A stretch of DNA of 64,000 bases, taken from Aphelocoma coerulescens. Taxonomy: Eukaryota > Chordata > Aves > Passeriformes > Corvidae. The number at the start of each line of letters is the position of its first letter. The stretch's first letter is position 1. The DNA lies in contig NC_091014.1 of NCBI RefSeq assembly GCF_041296385.1, positions 18,203,578 through 18,267,577 on the forward strand, read 5' to 3'. The notes under the pieces are model-generated. The model worked only from the letters and a program-made list of their open reading frames with translations. It was not told the DNA's origin and did not search any database. Position numbers and translations under genes: made by a program. Below are positions 1 to 14,157 of this stretch, in pieces.

Positions 1-1137
1 ACGTGAGGTCAGTGACATAAAACTGGAAGAACTAAGTAAAAATAGGAACCATGTGATATGGCAGTCATATAAAAGAAATTACAAGATGATGGGCAGAGAA
101 AGGTCTAGTGTGAAATAACTGATAGATATCTAAATTTATATGCCTGAAAGTTAGGCATCTTGAGGATATTTTTGCCTTGTGTTTAACTGCCTCAAACACA
201 GGTAATTTTTTTCAGACCTTCCCATATAGTTAGTAGAGAATTTGTAAGTACTGTTAATAGTGTCCTGAGAACAATTTACCTTATCCTAAGGGAGACACCA
301 GCATTTGGCCCTGTGAACTGCTTATAAATCATCAACTTAATTTCTGGTGACTTATGACAGTTTATAAAACTGTATATGTAGCTGCTTGCATTCTATACTA
401 CTAAAATGAGGCCACAATTTGCCCATACTATAAGCTTCTAATAACCCTTTTACAGCCAATAAATCAACTCCAGAAGATAAGTTATGTATTCTAGTGTAGG
501 ATATGTGACAATGGCCAGACAACTGAATCTCTTTCTAGAGACCATACAGGAAGCTTAAGTGCATAACTTAAATCAGATACCTTGCTTGAATTATTTGCAC
601 TTCTACATTTCAAGATTGGTAGGTAAAATAAAGCAGGACAATTCTTTTCTTCATTAGTTTAGAGTGTCTCAATTTCCATAATGTCCCGGTTTATGCACTT
701 TGCTTTATAAGGTAAAATATTATGATTCTGTGTTTGACTTTCCTGACTAGTCACCTTTACACTGTTAAATGGATGACATAGATTCTATGAAATATAGAAA
801 GCAATCCATGACTGGTAATTCCTACAGTGTTTGGGTTTTTTTAAAGCATTGCAAGATGAAGTGTACTTTTCTACCCATAAAATTCATGAGGCACTGAAGA
901 AGATAGATTACAATACAATACTAATTTTATCCATCAAGCAGTTCAATTAGAGGAGAAAAAAGGACAGTATTCTCTATGGAGATTCTGTAATTCCCTCCAC
1001 TGATCTCAGAGGGGCTGCAGATAACCAGTTTGTTTAATTACAAAACTGGGGTATAGGATTGTTCTTTCCTTTTGTTAGTGTAAATGTTCTAGTGTAAGTG
1101 TTTTCCATATACTTTTAAAGGCGAAGGATGGATTTCT
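1..1137. other. unique AT-rich non-coding DNA
   Basis: No gene, recognisable transposon or RNA gene is visible. Stop codons are frequent in all frames and no splice-flanked open segment stands out. Confidence 0.6.
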
Positions 1138-1170
1138 GAGCACACACACGTGCATGCGCACACACATACA
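1138..1170. repeat. degenerate CA/GCA microsatellite
   Basis: Interrupted CA dinucleotide repeat: two CA runs separated by CGTGCATGCG. A minus-strand 81-codon open frame crosses it (1075-1320) but has no recognisable domain and is probably chance. Confidence 0.8.
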
Positions 1171-1363
1171 GGCCCGAAGCCCAGCCTTGTGAAAATCTCT
1201 TGTTCTGCTCTTGTAATTTACTTGCACGAGAATGGTGGTGGGATCATAGTTTAGTCCAGAGTGTGAGGATACCACAGGACTACTGCACCCAGAAGTATGA
1301 ATCATCTTTTCTGCCTTCATAATGTTAGTTTTCCAGTGTTAACAGCAACAGAACATACACAGA

Positions 1364-1485
1364 GGCCCAGATCCTGAAAAATATTTACATGTCTTTTAGA
1401 ACTTTAGAAGAATTGCTGACTTCAACAGGAGTATAGCTTCAACAGGAATGCTCTCAAAGTTGAGCAATTGCTAAGCCCTCAGCTG
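1364..1485. repeat. possible ancient sauropsid palindromic repeat
   Basis: The stretch starts with GGCCCAGATCCTGAAAAA and contains ACTTCAACAGGAGTA near its middle. This resembles, from memory, an old amniote/sauropsid palindromic interspersed repeat that starts GGCCCAGATCCTGCAAA and has a CCATTGACTTCAATGGG centre. The copy is badly decayed, so the call is tentative. Confidence 0.3.
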
Positions 1486-4046
1486 GATAATAATTCAACA
1501 CTTGCTCATGAAAAATACAGATATCTAGTCTGACAAAAATTACCTCTTCTCTTCCCACTCTCTCTTTCCAGCCAGCTATTGAGCCATAATGTATCTAGCC
1601 AACAGGAATGACATTTTTTCTTTTGTGTCACTGAGTCAAATGATGTAAACTTGAAATATGTTGGACACATCATTGGACTTCACCATAAGAGTCTCCCATA
1701 AGCTCCTATTCCTTCTAAAGGCAGTGGAAAAAAAATCTCACAGACAGCCAAGGATGTTAGCCTTTCACTCTCATGCTCAGTGGCTTACATGGGAATTCTT
1801 TGTGCAAGTGTGTTGTATAATCAAATGTATAATCTGTGATTCAAAGAGAAACATATAAAACAATCACCCCTCTCCATGAGAATTAAATAGAAATGTAAAT
1901 CAGAGGCTTCTGAATCAAATAATTTATGTGCTTCTGTCTTTGTAGACTGAAATAAATGAGTATGAGGTCTAAAGCTTCACTAAGGTGTGGTGATTTGAGA
2001 ATAATTTATTGTGTAAAAGGGTAACCAGTCAAACAGTGTTAATTATAACACTGTTAAAAGCTGAAATGCTTAAATCTAAATCATTTAAAAGTTATGTGAT
2101 TGATATTAAACACCTCTGAAAAGGAAAAATGCTGTAGGCAAGTGTTCTTAATAAGTCTAGTTTGGTTAATTATTGCCTGAAGCATTTCTGAACTAATTAT
2201 TTACCTCCAAAGTGGGCTTCATGTTTTCAGCATTGAAGTGCCAGATATTGATTTTCTTTAATTGTCAGGGTATAGCACTAGACAGACCACACAAAGCTGA
2301 AGGTTAAGCCATTTATAGAAAGTGATAGCCAGGTCCTCCAGTGTCACACACTGCATCAGTGTGAAAGGGAGACCAAGACCCTGAAACTCGACACTTTCAG
2401 GGAAAAGGATTATTTGTCTCTGTCATCTGCCCTTTATGGTTCATTTAACATCTCAGATAGCCTGTGTAAATTAAGTGTGTTTAGTAGCTGCCCAAATTCC
2501 AAGTCAGAGAGTGTTCTGCTCAAGAGGGGAACTGGAATGTATTATCCTTCTATTAAACAAGATGTACATGGCTCAGCAAATAATGAACATTGAATTATTT
2601 GTTTACCCATGTTACCATAGATGGCTTAAAGATTAGTTCAAGATGCTTTTTGATTTTCTGCACACTTTTCCCCCCACCTCTTTTTTAATAAGTGAATATA
2701 CATATTTCACAAAGGTTGTTCATGTGAATTTCTCAGTAGGGTCTGGGTGCTTAGAGAATTGTTGCCTGTCTGGATGGATGTAGGTTTTTTGGCCATAATT
2801 TGGGATTTGTGAAATATTACAAGTCCCAGCATATTGAAATCACCTTTGTATCTCATCAAACCACATGTGATGTGTGAACAGACATTTGCCAATTGGCTAG
2901 AGCTATTCCAGCCTACTGCAACTTAAAAATAATATAAAAAATAATAAATGCGATACGGCCTCTTAATTCACACCATCAGTGCCATCTCTGCTGATTTGAA
3001 TTTATAAATAGAAAGAAAACATTTTTCTTGTTTTGAATTCTTTGTGATTTGTTGCATTTTTCTTTGGTTCTTCAGTTTCCTCTCTTCCATGGTGATTAAC
3101 TTGTGTTTAATCTTTTCCTGTTCATGCTCTTAATTTTTTCTGATATCCCAGCTATTAATTTCTATGTCTTACTATTTTTGCCACTTTGCTCCTCTTCTAG
3201 TTAAGCTGAAGGACCCCTACAGGAATAAAATGGCATACCTTATCTGGGAGCAAGGGTTGTCCCTGTGGTTAACAGTGTGAGACATACCACCAGAAGATGA
3301 CTTGGTTCTTAGGTGGGGTAAATTGCCTTATGAAGGTTCCTACCTCTAATTTGTTTTTCTGTGCAGGGAGCCTAGAGTGACTGATGATCCTAACTTAGCA
3401 GGCTATCTCAAGTTAAGTGGAATGAATCCAGACCTCGTTCATCTCACTTTTTTCCTTGCTATAGACCTTTTTTTTCCTTTTCCTTTTTTTTTCCGTCTGT
3501 ATTGCCTGGCTTCACCTGTGTTTGTTTCAACGAGCTCAGGCTGCAGAAACCCTTAACAGCCCACATGCTCAAACTGGGCACCATCATCACTGAATTGAGG
3601 TTTCTTCAGTTCCTATGGAGAAAGACAGACACAGAGAACAATTCAGATCACAGATTATAATGCCTGCATCTCTTTTCTGGTAGCATATATAAATACTAAA
3701 GTGCTTGTGATTAGGGTTTAAGCAGACTATTGTGATGTGATTAATTCCCACTCAATTTGTAATGGCAATTATTCTTCTGGGCTGTATTAAAATGGAAAAT
3801 TTTTGAAGAAAATGTATCTAATCTCTATCATTTAATTTTTAACCAGTTTACTCTTAAAGGGACAAAAAAAATCCATGTATTAAATATAGAGATCCTGTAT
3901 TGAGAAATAATGCAATAATTTCTACAAATAAACAAATCTAGACAAATACTCAGAAATACATTTCCTTGCTAAAGACATGGAATTTTAAATAGCATATGAA
4001 CATGACAAGTTTTGTGAATATTTTGCTTAAATGATGACTAATCTAT
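1486..4046. other. unique AT-rich non-coding DNA
   Basis: No gene or clear transposon seen. It holds a 10-bp-arm hairpin at 2032-2055 and pyrimidine-rich runs near 2665 and 3467-3492. Open frames at 1658-1858 (+) and 2707-2892 (-) show no domain and look like chance. Confidence 0.55.
2032..2055. repeat. short perfect inverted repeat
   Basis: Arms AACAGTGTTA and TAACACTGTT are exact reverse complements around a 4-nt ATTA loop. No associated gene or terminator context. Confidence 0.85.
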
Positions 4047-4081
4047 TAGTAGTAGTAGTAGTAGTAGTAGCAGTAGTAGTA
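4047..4081. repeat. TAG/AGT trinucleotide microsatellite
   Basis: About eleven units of the AGT/TAG triplet with one AGC interruption near 4070. It is likely length-polymorphic. Confidence 0.95.
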
Positions 4082-7000
4082 TTACTATTTTAATTGTGCC
4101 TCATAAACTCATTTAATTACTGGTTTTCTTTCCCCATCATGTCAGAGTAAAACCTGTTAAAGGAGATCCCTATCACCAAATATTAGCTTCATTAACTAGA
4201 TATATATATATCCTTCCCTCACCCCTGGGATTTCTTTTTCTTGTTAATGCTGATAATATCTGAACCATTGTTTTCTTTTTATAAGTTCAGGACTTTTTAA
4301 TGGAGAAGATACACAGTAAACAGAAAAATATTGCATAAAAGCAGTCATTCATTCTTTCCCATTCCTTTAAATTGGGAAGTACAGCTATATTTTATGCTCA
4401 TAGCAATATAAAAAAATTGGGTTTGTTACAGTTGTCAGTTATCTATTCTTTAGAATAGAGAATGATGAAAAGTGTATATTTGTCTGTTCTTTTTGGTTCA
4501 TAAAATATGCTTTATGTGAAAAAATGTGCTACGTATAAAGCACGCTGAACTCCAACCCAAACCCCAGGGCCTATTTGGAAAAACTTTGGATTGAGTACTA
4601 ATTTTACATTTGGATCTAGGGTCCATCTTGACATAGTGTGTTTGTTTGTGTAAATGGAAATCTAAATACTACTACATGCTGAAATTACAGCATCTTAGAA
4701 AATGTTGAATCTCTTTAGTGGCAAACAATACTGTCTTTGACATTTGTTCCACAAATTCTTGAAGATTAAACTAAAAGCAAGATGCTTTTAAAGCATCTCT
4801 TACACATTTATTGGCTTATGAAGAATGTGCACTGTTCTTACATAACCACTATTACCAGGAAAAAAAATCTCAGAGGCTCTGATTTGTCCTATAAGTAGTA
4901 TGAATTTGCTTTCAAACCCATAAATTCAATGTAAATTCAGCTTTTTTTTTTTTTTAATGCATTCAAGTCTGTGGATTTTCATTCTCTTTCAGTGAGGTAC
5001 CCACTATATTCACTTACAATACCAGAATTAAGAATTTGACACGCTCTATTACAAAGTGCCGGTATTATTAGAGATGGTTCTCGTAGATAGGGTTGTTTAT
5101 ATACTACAGAAAAAAGGTGTTTTCTATCACTCTCAATTCATTAAAATGTTTCAAATAACCTTATGAACTTCAGTTAAGACCTTCATCAAGGCCTTACGAT
5201 AATTGACTTTTCCTCTAAATACTTCTAAAGACTACTCATTGTTCTATTGGCTCATACACCACTTAACAAAACCATTAAAAAGTGTCTCATGTTATCAGTA
5301 TATGTAAGTTAGAGTAGACATGGCGTGATGGTTATCAAATCTGCTAGGTGCATATTGTTGAGAATAGGCTTATTCTTTTTCATATAGTAGAAAATAATAG
5401 ATAAAATCCTCTTTCTTGAGCTTTGAGCAATCATTTTTGGGAAATCATAGTAAGAAACACAAAGAGTAGCCACAGGTACTTTCTTAAGGAAAGATCTTGT
5501 CCTAGCCTTAAATTAAAGTATACAACAAGGTTTCAGATTGCAGCACAAATATTCACATGAATATATATAAAATACCCCAAACCAACCAAGTAAACTTCAG
5601 TGTTTTCTCAGATATTTCTTTTTCTGTTACTGAGTACTGCGCAGTGTACAAAGTGTTTGCTCTCTGTTGTCATGCTGATTTGTTGTGTGGGTAGTCAAAG
5701 CAGGTTTTAATTTAGAATCAAGAGTAACAAAGTGAACATGAACAACCAAGAGATCAACCAATAGCAGCAGCCATTCAGCAAAAAAATAAACTGAAACGAA
5801 ACAACCATGAGCTGCTCACCAACAGTTTGAGACCAGGAAAAGAAGCAACATCCAAATGAGTTATCAGTCGCAAATACGCAAAACATGACTGTCTGAAGGC
5901 AAAATCCCTCCTTCCACCCCCAAAGATTCTGTTGCATTCATCTGATGTTTTATGAGGCACGTCCATGAATTATTTCAAAATTTTTCTTCTTATATCTCTG
6001 TATTGATTATTCTTCTCGGGAACTTCCTGAATTTTATGGATATATTTATTCTTTTCCCAACACTCTCTTCCTTCAACTATGTAATATAGCAGGACCCTTT
6101 TTTTTTTTTTTTTCTAAGTCTAAAGTAATATGATTAATCTTTGAAGAATATGTGTCTGGGGTTTAGGACATAGCTTTCAAAATTGTCTCTCTACTCATAT
6201 CCATTAATTCTCAAGAGCTAAAGTTATTCAAAAGACAGAAAACATTTTAAATAATGTGGGCTAACACTGTTGGAAAATTTTTGAAAGTTAGTAGATTATA
6301 AATCCAATATTAAACTTTAGATCAACACTACATGAAATAGATACTCAAACTAACAATTCAAAACTGAAGGTTAAACTTCTTTCCCCCACTATTTCTTGCC
6401 TACTCTTTTATTCATTATCTTATTTAATTTCCATTTAATAGCCCAGCAGCAGTAAACAGACTACATCTTAAAACGTTACTTTAAAAATAAAACACAATTC
6501 GACCTTCTTTACGAGTCTTCCCCCCTTTCTCATTTCCCAGTGCCCATCTTATTTTAGAGCAGAGCTAAGTAGTGATTTCTTCTTCTAACACTGGGTGGCG
6601 TTCGATTAACTGCTGAAGTCCGTTCCCAGGCGTCTCAAACATTCCTGGGTCTTCAAGGTTTATTTCCATAGACAGTATAACCAGAGCAGGACTACATCAA
6701 GAAACAGAGAATTTATTTTATTTTTCTTTCATTATAAGTATACACAATGTAAAGGAAAAGAGGTAAAATCATTCTAACCGCCATTCATATTTAGGAGATC
6801 TCTATGGAAACAAATTGGGAAGACGTGAATTATTCTTGTGATGAAGCTTTCTCTTTAAAACATTTTATTGAAAATATGTATGTATTATGATGCATTTCAA
6901 GTGTGTCTAATTCTACAGTGATAAGGCTCCAAAATATTAACATTATAAATAGTCAGATTGAATTCTTAAGTGCAATCAGGGAAACATCGTAACATCTTAT

Positions 7001-7236
7001 GAATTTGTTTAATAAGGATTTGTAATATTTAAAGCTGCTGACCTGAAAGATCCAAAGAACTCTGAAGGCTCCTGTTCACTAATGTGGGTCTTGGCATGCA
7101 AATAATTTGTCTAATTTTTTAGAACTTATTTCAGTTCTCCTTAGATATATGTTCCCCCCTGGAAAGTACACAAAGGATTTCTTTGGGAAATCAGGAATGA
7201 CATTCTCATGTTTGTGATTATTCTTCTGTTACTGAC
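4082..7236. other. unique AT-rich non-coding DNA
   Basis: No gene or recognisable transposon. Contains a TA run near 4200-4211, poly-T runs near 4942 and 6099-6113, and a 9-bp-arm hairpin at 4780-4798. Overlapping minus-strand open frames at 5707-5966 are hydrophobic/Cys-rich by composition but have no start context, domain or neighbour to support them. Confidence 0.55.
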
Positions 7237-7605
7237 TGTGGTGGATTGACTTTGGCCAACTGCCAGATGCCCACCTGGCTGCTCTCTCACTCCCTCTCCT
7301 CAACAGGACAGGGGGACAAGACATAAAAACTTGTAGGTCAGGATAAAGACAAGTGGACCTCTTACCAATTTCTGTCAGGTTCAAAACAGACTTGACTTGA
7401 GAAAATGAATTGAATTTTTTGCCTATTAAAATAGACTTGGATGGTGAGAAAAAAAGACAAAATTAAAGAAACACTTTCCTTTTTCCCAGGTTCACCTTCA
7501 CTCCTTCATTCCTAACTCCTCTACCTCCTCTGTCTCCCCCTCAAGCAGCACAACACGGGTGGAAGGAGAACGGTCAGTTCCTCTCTGCTGTTCACAGTAC
7601 ATATC
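7237..7605 (-). mobile_element. truncated avian ERV LTR, 3' part
   Basis: The block opens with TGTGGTGGATTGAC and continues with CCAACTGCCAGATGCCCACC, then a CTCCTCAACAGGACAGGGG segment. This matches my memory of a widespread bird LTR whose sense strand ends GTCAACCCACCACA, so the copy is minus strand with its 3' terminus at 7237. Similarity fades near 7605, giving only part of an LTR that is normally much longer. The polyadenylation region around 7425 is decayed. No flanking duplication or internal retroviral genes were found. The family assignment is from memory. Confidence 0.7.
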
Positions 7606-10600
7606 TTAGACCAACAGCCTGATTGTGAGTGAAATCAAGATTTGGTCAGCAGAGAAGTTTACACATTCTCATGTTTATTTAGGGAATCAAAACCACAGGC
7701 CAGTTTAGAACATGACTTTTCAATTTGGTGTATCTGTTCTGCTCTGCTCTCTGCAGTTAAATAATTCAGTGTCACAATGTAATGCAATAGTGATTTAATA
7801 TATACATGATGTTTACTTCAGCATAATCTCCTTAAGGTTATGATATATATTTCCTTTTGTAGACTAGAGTTGTTCCCATGAATTGCATTCCACCCTTTAA
7901 GAGAACCCAAAATTAAAAGAAGGCCATATCAATACAGTGGACTATTAAGGCCTTTTAGATTTAGCTCTAAGCCGTCTCCTGGGTTAGTACAGCTCCATGA
8001 CAAGGTGTCTGCTCTGGTCTTGAAAGCTATATAGCCACATAAAGCTGCTACTGAGGATAATTAAAGATTGAATGCATCCTCGGCTATTCACACAGCTATG
8101 GAGATATGAAAAGAAAGACTTGCTGCAACAATGGTGTGATCGTACATTCTTCCAAGTATTATTTGACAAGGGAGAAATGTAGACACCACAAATGTTAGAC
8201 TCTAGAAATGAAGTTAACTCAAATTGCTACAGAAAATAATGTTGGGAGTAAAAATGTTTCACTACTTGTTTTAAAGCAGGTATTCATAAAATAACAAAAG
8301 GAAAAGAAGATCTGTGTTTTTGTAATTATGTGCCACCTCATCTGTGGCACAGAACATTTGTTAACAAAACAGTACCTTGCACTGTGTGCTCAATAGCAGG
8401 GTCTTTATATGTGTAATCAGCTGTATAAAACAATGAGAAGTGAATTCCTAAACACTCAACTACCAAGATATGTCTGGAACATGACATGAAACTACATAAT
8501 GGGGTGTGCAAACACGCCTTCTTGCACACACACGGCTCGTTTCACCCAGATAAGGGAGTTAACGCCATAGCTGGCCTTATTAACATGTTTTCTGAGAGCT
8601 GATGGGCTCAAGCTAATGCTTGGCATAAGCTGGATGAGCTTCAGAGGTACTCTAATTTGTGAATACTCTTTCCAGTATACTACTAAGTAGCTGATCTTAA
8701 AGCCAAGATTCTTGAAGTAAATAGTGAAATGTGTTTTTCCATGCTCCTTAAAAAACCTGTGTCAGACTAGTTATAGGGAGATACTGCCTTGAAGAAATGT
8801 CAAAGATGGATGAAATCTTATAAATATTACTTTGACACAATGCAAAAATTATCCAAATCCATTAGAATTATCTCAGTCTTTTCAGTTGTCTGAGAAAAAA
8901 ATCTTAGTGTACTGTAAAAACAATTTTTGATTTACAGCTATGCAATCACTGTATTCTATATGTATCACAGAATCCATAGATCTTAAGAATATTGCAAATG
9001 CTTTCTACTGTATGCATACTTAGAAGGGTCGTGCCAAAAATATAGCTGTTATCTGTTCAAAATAGTATATATATGTGAAAACTAAAGGGATATATACATA
9101 CCCTCCCCATTCTTTCTTCACTAAATGTACATAAAGAGATATGAGAGACCTTGCAGCCTTGCTACATGTTACAAAATGTGCTCTTCATAATGATTTGTTA
9201 GATTTTATGTTTGAATCCTAGTGGGTGTAAACATGATTTATGAACAAATGTTATGTGAAAATCATATATAATATCTATCACCACTGGCTTAGGTCTACTT
9301 GAAATTAATAAGAATCACATAAGGTCATAGAGGAAACAGTATTTCCTAGCAACTCTATCTATTTCCCTTTTTTAAATAGGTCTGCTATGAAGTGAAGGAT
9401 AGTAGTATATTATGTAGTCTTTATATTGTAACCTCTCATTGCAATGGAGTTTTCATGTTTCACCAGTTTTGTTCTATGGAGTTTTTTCTCATTCCCTTTA
9501 CTCCTTGCACAAAGTCTTGTTCTTTCACAGTTTTAAGACTTTAATTGAATTCAGTGTCTCACATATTCATGCCACCATTTTTAGTACAAAACACAGGTCT
9601 TTGATTCCTGATACTTTGTCCTGCTTTGTCCTTGGTACCACCTCTCATTTGATTTTTTAACCAAAGTTTACAGAGCTGCTATAAGCTACTAGAAACAATA
9701 TATTCTGCTACTCCATAATTTATTTAAATTTAATTTAGGACATATGAAGAAAAAAAGATGTTTATTTGGCTATCATTTCAAATTGGCTAGTGACTGTTGA
9801 TGAAATTGTCATGTTCTTTCATACTGTCCATGCACAGCCCCCCATAGGTGAGTGTGGTAATCCCAGACCCAACAGAAGGGGCATCTGTGTTCAAGCTCCT
9901 AATAGCTTTCTGATTATGCTAATTAACACCCTAGTGGGAATCCTGTAGTGGCTTTTCTTCAATCTTTCATGCAAGTCCTGTTTGTGTAAACAGTTGGTCA
10001 TAGCCCAATCACTGGACTGTGTGCTTAGTTGTTCATTCTTTTCAGTCAGATAATTATGTACTTGCAAAAAGTGACATATGTTCAGAAAGACAGGATTTTT
10101 GAAGGGGTTGACCTCGTAACCTGACGTTTCTAGAACTCATTTGGGATGATGATGCATGTTTTTTGCTTGTAGGTAATCCACATCTCCTCTGTCATCTGCT
10201 GAGCCTCCTAACAATCAGACTACCTCTGTTACCTGGTTTGTTATTTACAGGTGTTTAAGAAAAATTATTTGTCTAAGTAGATGATCTAAATTCTCATTTG
10301 TGTCCATCTTGTTGGCTACATTAATGAAAGCAAGTAAGGGGCAAACAAGCATTTTGGCCTTAGGCTTATAAGAAGCTGTGTTTGGTATAATTAAAAACCT
10401 AGCAGACTAAGTAATTAATAAAAATAATTAGAACTATATATGCATCTCTTACTCTCCGTCTTTCTCTCTCTAGAAAATTTTTTACCTATAGTTAGCTAAT
10501 GCCAAGCAATTTTTTATTAGCTTTGAATAGAAATTACTTGACTGAAATTGATGAACAGCAGGGAACAACATAGCACTGTGGGTTACAAAACTGAATTTGA

Positions 10601-11551
10601 CATTGAAGAATATTAATACTAAGGACTCAGTAGGAAACCTAAAAAACACATTTGTGAATTTAGCCAAATGCAATGAAAATAAATTTAAGAAACTTGAAGT
10701 AAGGTGAGGAAGACAGCTAAAACTAAGAAGGGAAATTACAATATCTTTTGGAAGAGACAGAAAGATAAGGGAAGAAATATTCTGCTCTAGCTAGAAAAAC
10801 AAGGGAGCCATCTGTTTGTATGAGCCTTGTGCACAGATATCTCAGCAACCTTAGGGAATGTGCAAGCAAATCTGAAGTGTATAAAATCTTCATGCATGAT
10901 GCTTTATGCTGTGCTGTGGTATTTATTTGAGAAGACATTTTCGAGGGTTACATTAGTTTTTTTGCTTTTAGTTATGTTACTTCCCTCTCTGTTAATTCAA
11001 AGTCTAGCAATTTTTGTGGCTAATCAAGAAGGAAGCTGAGCTATCAGTTATCTTAATATATTTTGATAATACTTTATAAATCGCTGACTGAGCAACAAGG
11101 GCATAAGGATGCTCCTTCTAACTTCAGAGAACATCAGACTGAGAAAAGAAACTTTCTAAGGCTCATTTGCTCTTCCATAGGTGCATAGACATGTGGATTG
11201 CATCCAGAGTCAGTGTCAGGGAAAAAGTGTTAGGAAATATTTCATTCTGTCTTAAAATAATGAAGATAAAAATTTACAGTGAATGAGGAAATGTCAAACC
11301 CTCCCTTCTCTGTGGCTGGAACTGTGGAGATTAGTTTCAATTACATGACTGATTTGGAGGGTGAAAATTAGGCTAAAATTATCATCAAAGTAGTTTCAGA
11401 GACTACAGCTTTTACCTTAAGCTGTTTCTCATCTCCCACTTTCATCTTCATCTACTTTTATATCGCCATTTTGTGCTGTGTTTAATCTCAAAATATCATG
11501 CTATGCAAACTAAATAGGTCTATGTGCCTATTTATTAGGAGGTATACCATG
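7606..11551. other. unique AT-rich non-coding DNA
   Basis: No gene or clear transposon. Open frames at 7984-8169 (-), 8338-8529 (-), 9439-9660 (+), 9766-9948 (+) and the opposed pair at 10723-11039 carry no recognisable domain and behave like chance frames. Confidence 0.55.
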
Positions 11552-11688
11552 ATAAAACAAAACAACAAAAAAACCCCCAGATACACAAAACAAAAAGAAA
11601 AACCCAAACCATCAAACAAAAAGACTCCACAAAACCCAAAGCCCTCACCAAAGAAAAAAAAAAAGTCACCAAAACGTAAACTCCCAAA
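11552..11688. repeat. A/C-rich low-complexity tract
   Basis: About 137 bases made almost only of A and C on the plus strand, with AAAACAAAAC-like and AACCCAAA-like words and an internal A run near 11653-11663. It is strongly strand-asymmetric. A plus-strand frame through it (11498-11695) encodes a Lys/Pro/Asn-rich string that simply reflects this composition and is not a gene. Confidence 0.85.
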
Positions 11689-14157
11689 TTTTTAAAATTC
11701 AGTGAAAGATAACTTTATAGTACTTGGCTGCAGTCTTAATGTTCAAGCTTTTTGAGCCCCTAATTTGGGAAGCAAATCAGTGGGACAAAAACTTCTTTCT
11801 CTCTGCCCTTTCTTACATACTGTGGAGTGCCTCATTTCTTCTGTGTCCTGACCAGAAACCAGCTCAAACCTGTTCCTCTTCCTTCTGTTCTGTCTGTCCA
11901 GATTTATTTCCCAGGAAAATGAAGGTCTTGGATGGGAAATGTGCTAGGAAGACTTCAATCTTGGCTTTATACAGGGCTGGGATACAACTAAAACAGTGAC
12001 CTAAATCCAAGAAACTTTCAAACTTTTTACTTAATGAGTTCAAATACTGTGACTGAATTCAGTCAATCCCACAGCTGTGGTCTAAGTCACCAAGGCTGTT
12101 TTTAGGATTGGGTCTTTACTTAGTCTCAGTTTGTATTATTTTAAGAAAAGTGATATTCAAATGGCATTATAAATTTCATACAAAACACAATGTTGCTAAA
12201 TGAAAGCAGATTATTATCTAATGGAGAAGCCTCTCATCGCCTTCTTCTCTTGTTTCATATCACTTACTCTTTATCCTTGAAGGACATGATGTGTTTTCAG
12301 GGCCCTACAAAGAGAGGTCAAATCTAGAATGCTGTGTAGAGCAGCCTCACCAAGATTACCGAGTCCTGTTGGCCATTCACCATAAACCACTTAAGTCAAC
12401 TATAACCTTTTATCTGAGCAACCAGATACCTCATCAATCTCCATGACATAGTTCTCCTGTAATTGCTTCCAATCTCCAAGTTTGCTGTTAGTTATTCCCA
12501 GTAACCATGCACTGCAGACAGCCTGCTGGCAATGGTTTTGCACTGCCATTTCTTTAAACTTGGATCTCATGAGTGAGATCCAACCATCAGCCTTATTAAA
12601 AATATACCAGTTTCTTCAGCAATCTTTTCTATCTTGTCAAAATCACTCAGATTATTTGACTAATATCTATTTTTTCAAATGTGTCTGTTTGTGAGAGAAC
12701 ACCTTATCTTTTAGGTACTGTTTCGCTCTTGTGTTTCACAGCATAAATATGGTTCTTTGCTTTCTTTTAATGTGCATTGTTTTCAAAAGAAATGGGCATA
12801 AAATATTACAAATACACACATAAAATTTGATCTGTTCCTGTGCCTATTCTAGTCAACCCTTCGGTGAAACATATTGTAGTATATGTTCTATGTATTAGCA
12901 TAGTTTAAATTGTATTTATTGTTTGTGAGGTACCATGATGAATATTGCGAAGGAACAAAACATATTATGTGCCTCAAAATGGCTGGAACTGCTGCCAAGA
13001 AAACAGCAGATGTTCATTCAATCGACAGCAAAACAACTGATATTCAACATGTAGAGAACTTATTTCAGAGAATTTATAATTTTTTACTGGGGATTTTGAA
13101 GACAATGTGAACTGAAAGACAGGAGACATTCTATTTTTGGTTTTCTTGTGACCTGCTGTGTGGTCTCTAAGCAGTTACGTCACCTTTCCCTGTCTCCATT
13201 TCTTGTTTCCCCCTTTGTCTCTTCTCTTTAGAATTTAAGGTTTTCAAAAGAGTCTATATTACACACTTGTCGCATGCACAATGAAACCACTGCAACATAA
13301 ATAATAATTATAATAAGGCCAATTTTAACTCTGTCCTCAGCAGAAAAATGAAAGAAAAATCCTCATTTTCTGTAATTTCAGAAAAATTACTTGTTATTAA
13401 TGTTCTTGTGAACACAACAGGAGGAACTAGAGATCGATCAGGTTCATGTCTTCATTCTATAAACTTTTTGGCTGGTTTTAGTGAAATCAGCTCACAGCCG
13501 AGCTGGAGTCCAACCAACCAACAGAAAAGACAGGCATTTAATCAGGCTTCTCTACAATGGAGCACATCCATTTGATAAATGAACTAATTAAGCAAATGAA
13601 TAAGTATAACCTACCACTGTGAATGACACTATGAAAAAGCTTCAGATCCATATTAATAGTTCTAGAAACCCAGAAAAAAGGATAGAAAAAATACAAGTTC
13701 AATTCATGAAGCATGTTTATGTAAATGAAATTTTACCATGGGCAGTCGTCCGGTATAATGCATGCTCTGTGTGTATAAAGATGACAAGGGGTAAAGAAGT
13801 CTGAAATAAGGTTATTTCACTTCTGAGGTTTTCTTAATATCAGCCATTTCACAGGCAGAAGAATGTAGCAATGACTCATGCTCTTTCTGAATGTCCCTTT
13901 GTAAAAGTAATTGGAATGCAATAACACCTGTATCCTGGTTTTTCCTTTAATATCCCATATCCATGTATAATCCCCCTAGCAAAAAAAAAGAAAAAGAAAA
14001 AAAATAAGAACAACAAGAAAAAACAACTCAGACTCATTTAATATAACCTCAGCTGCATCTTTCCAGCTTTGTCTGATTAAAGGTTTCTAGGATTGATCTG
14101 GCAGCTTTGGAAGCAACCTAAGTGTTCTCATTAGTTTTAGGGAAATAGCAGTGATCC
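11689..14157. other. unique AT-rich non-coding DNA
   Basis: No gene or clear repeat except a purine-rich A/AAAG tract at about 13980-14027 just before the LTR. Several plus-strand open frames (11724-11999, 12482-12694, 12910-13110, 13348-13575, 13619-13804) lack domains and are unlinked by good splice sites. Confidence 0.55.

Noticed and set aside
11498..11695. Lys/Pro-rich 65-codon frame as a basic peptide
   Set aside because: Produced by A/C-rich low-complexity DNA, not by coding constraint.
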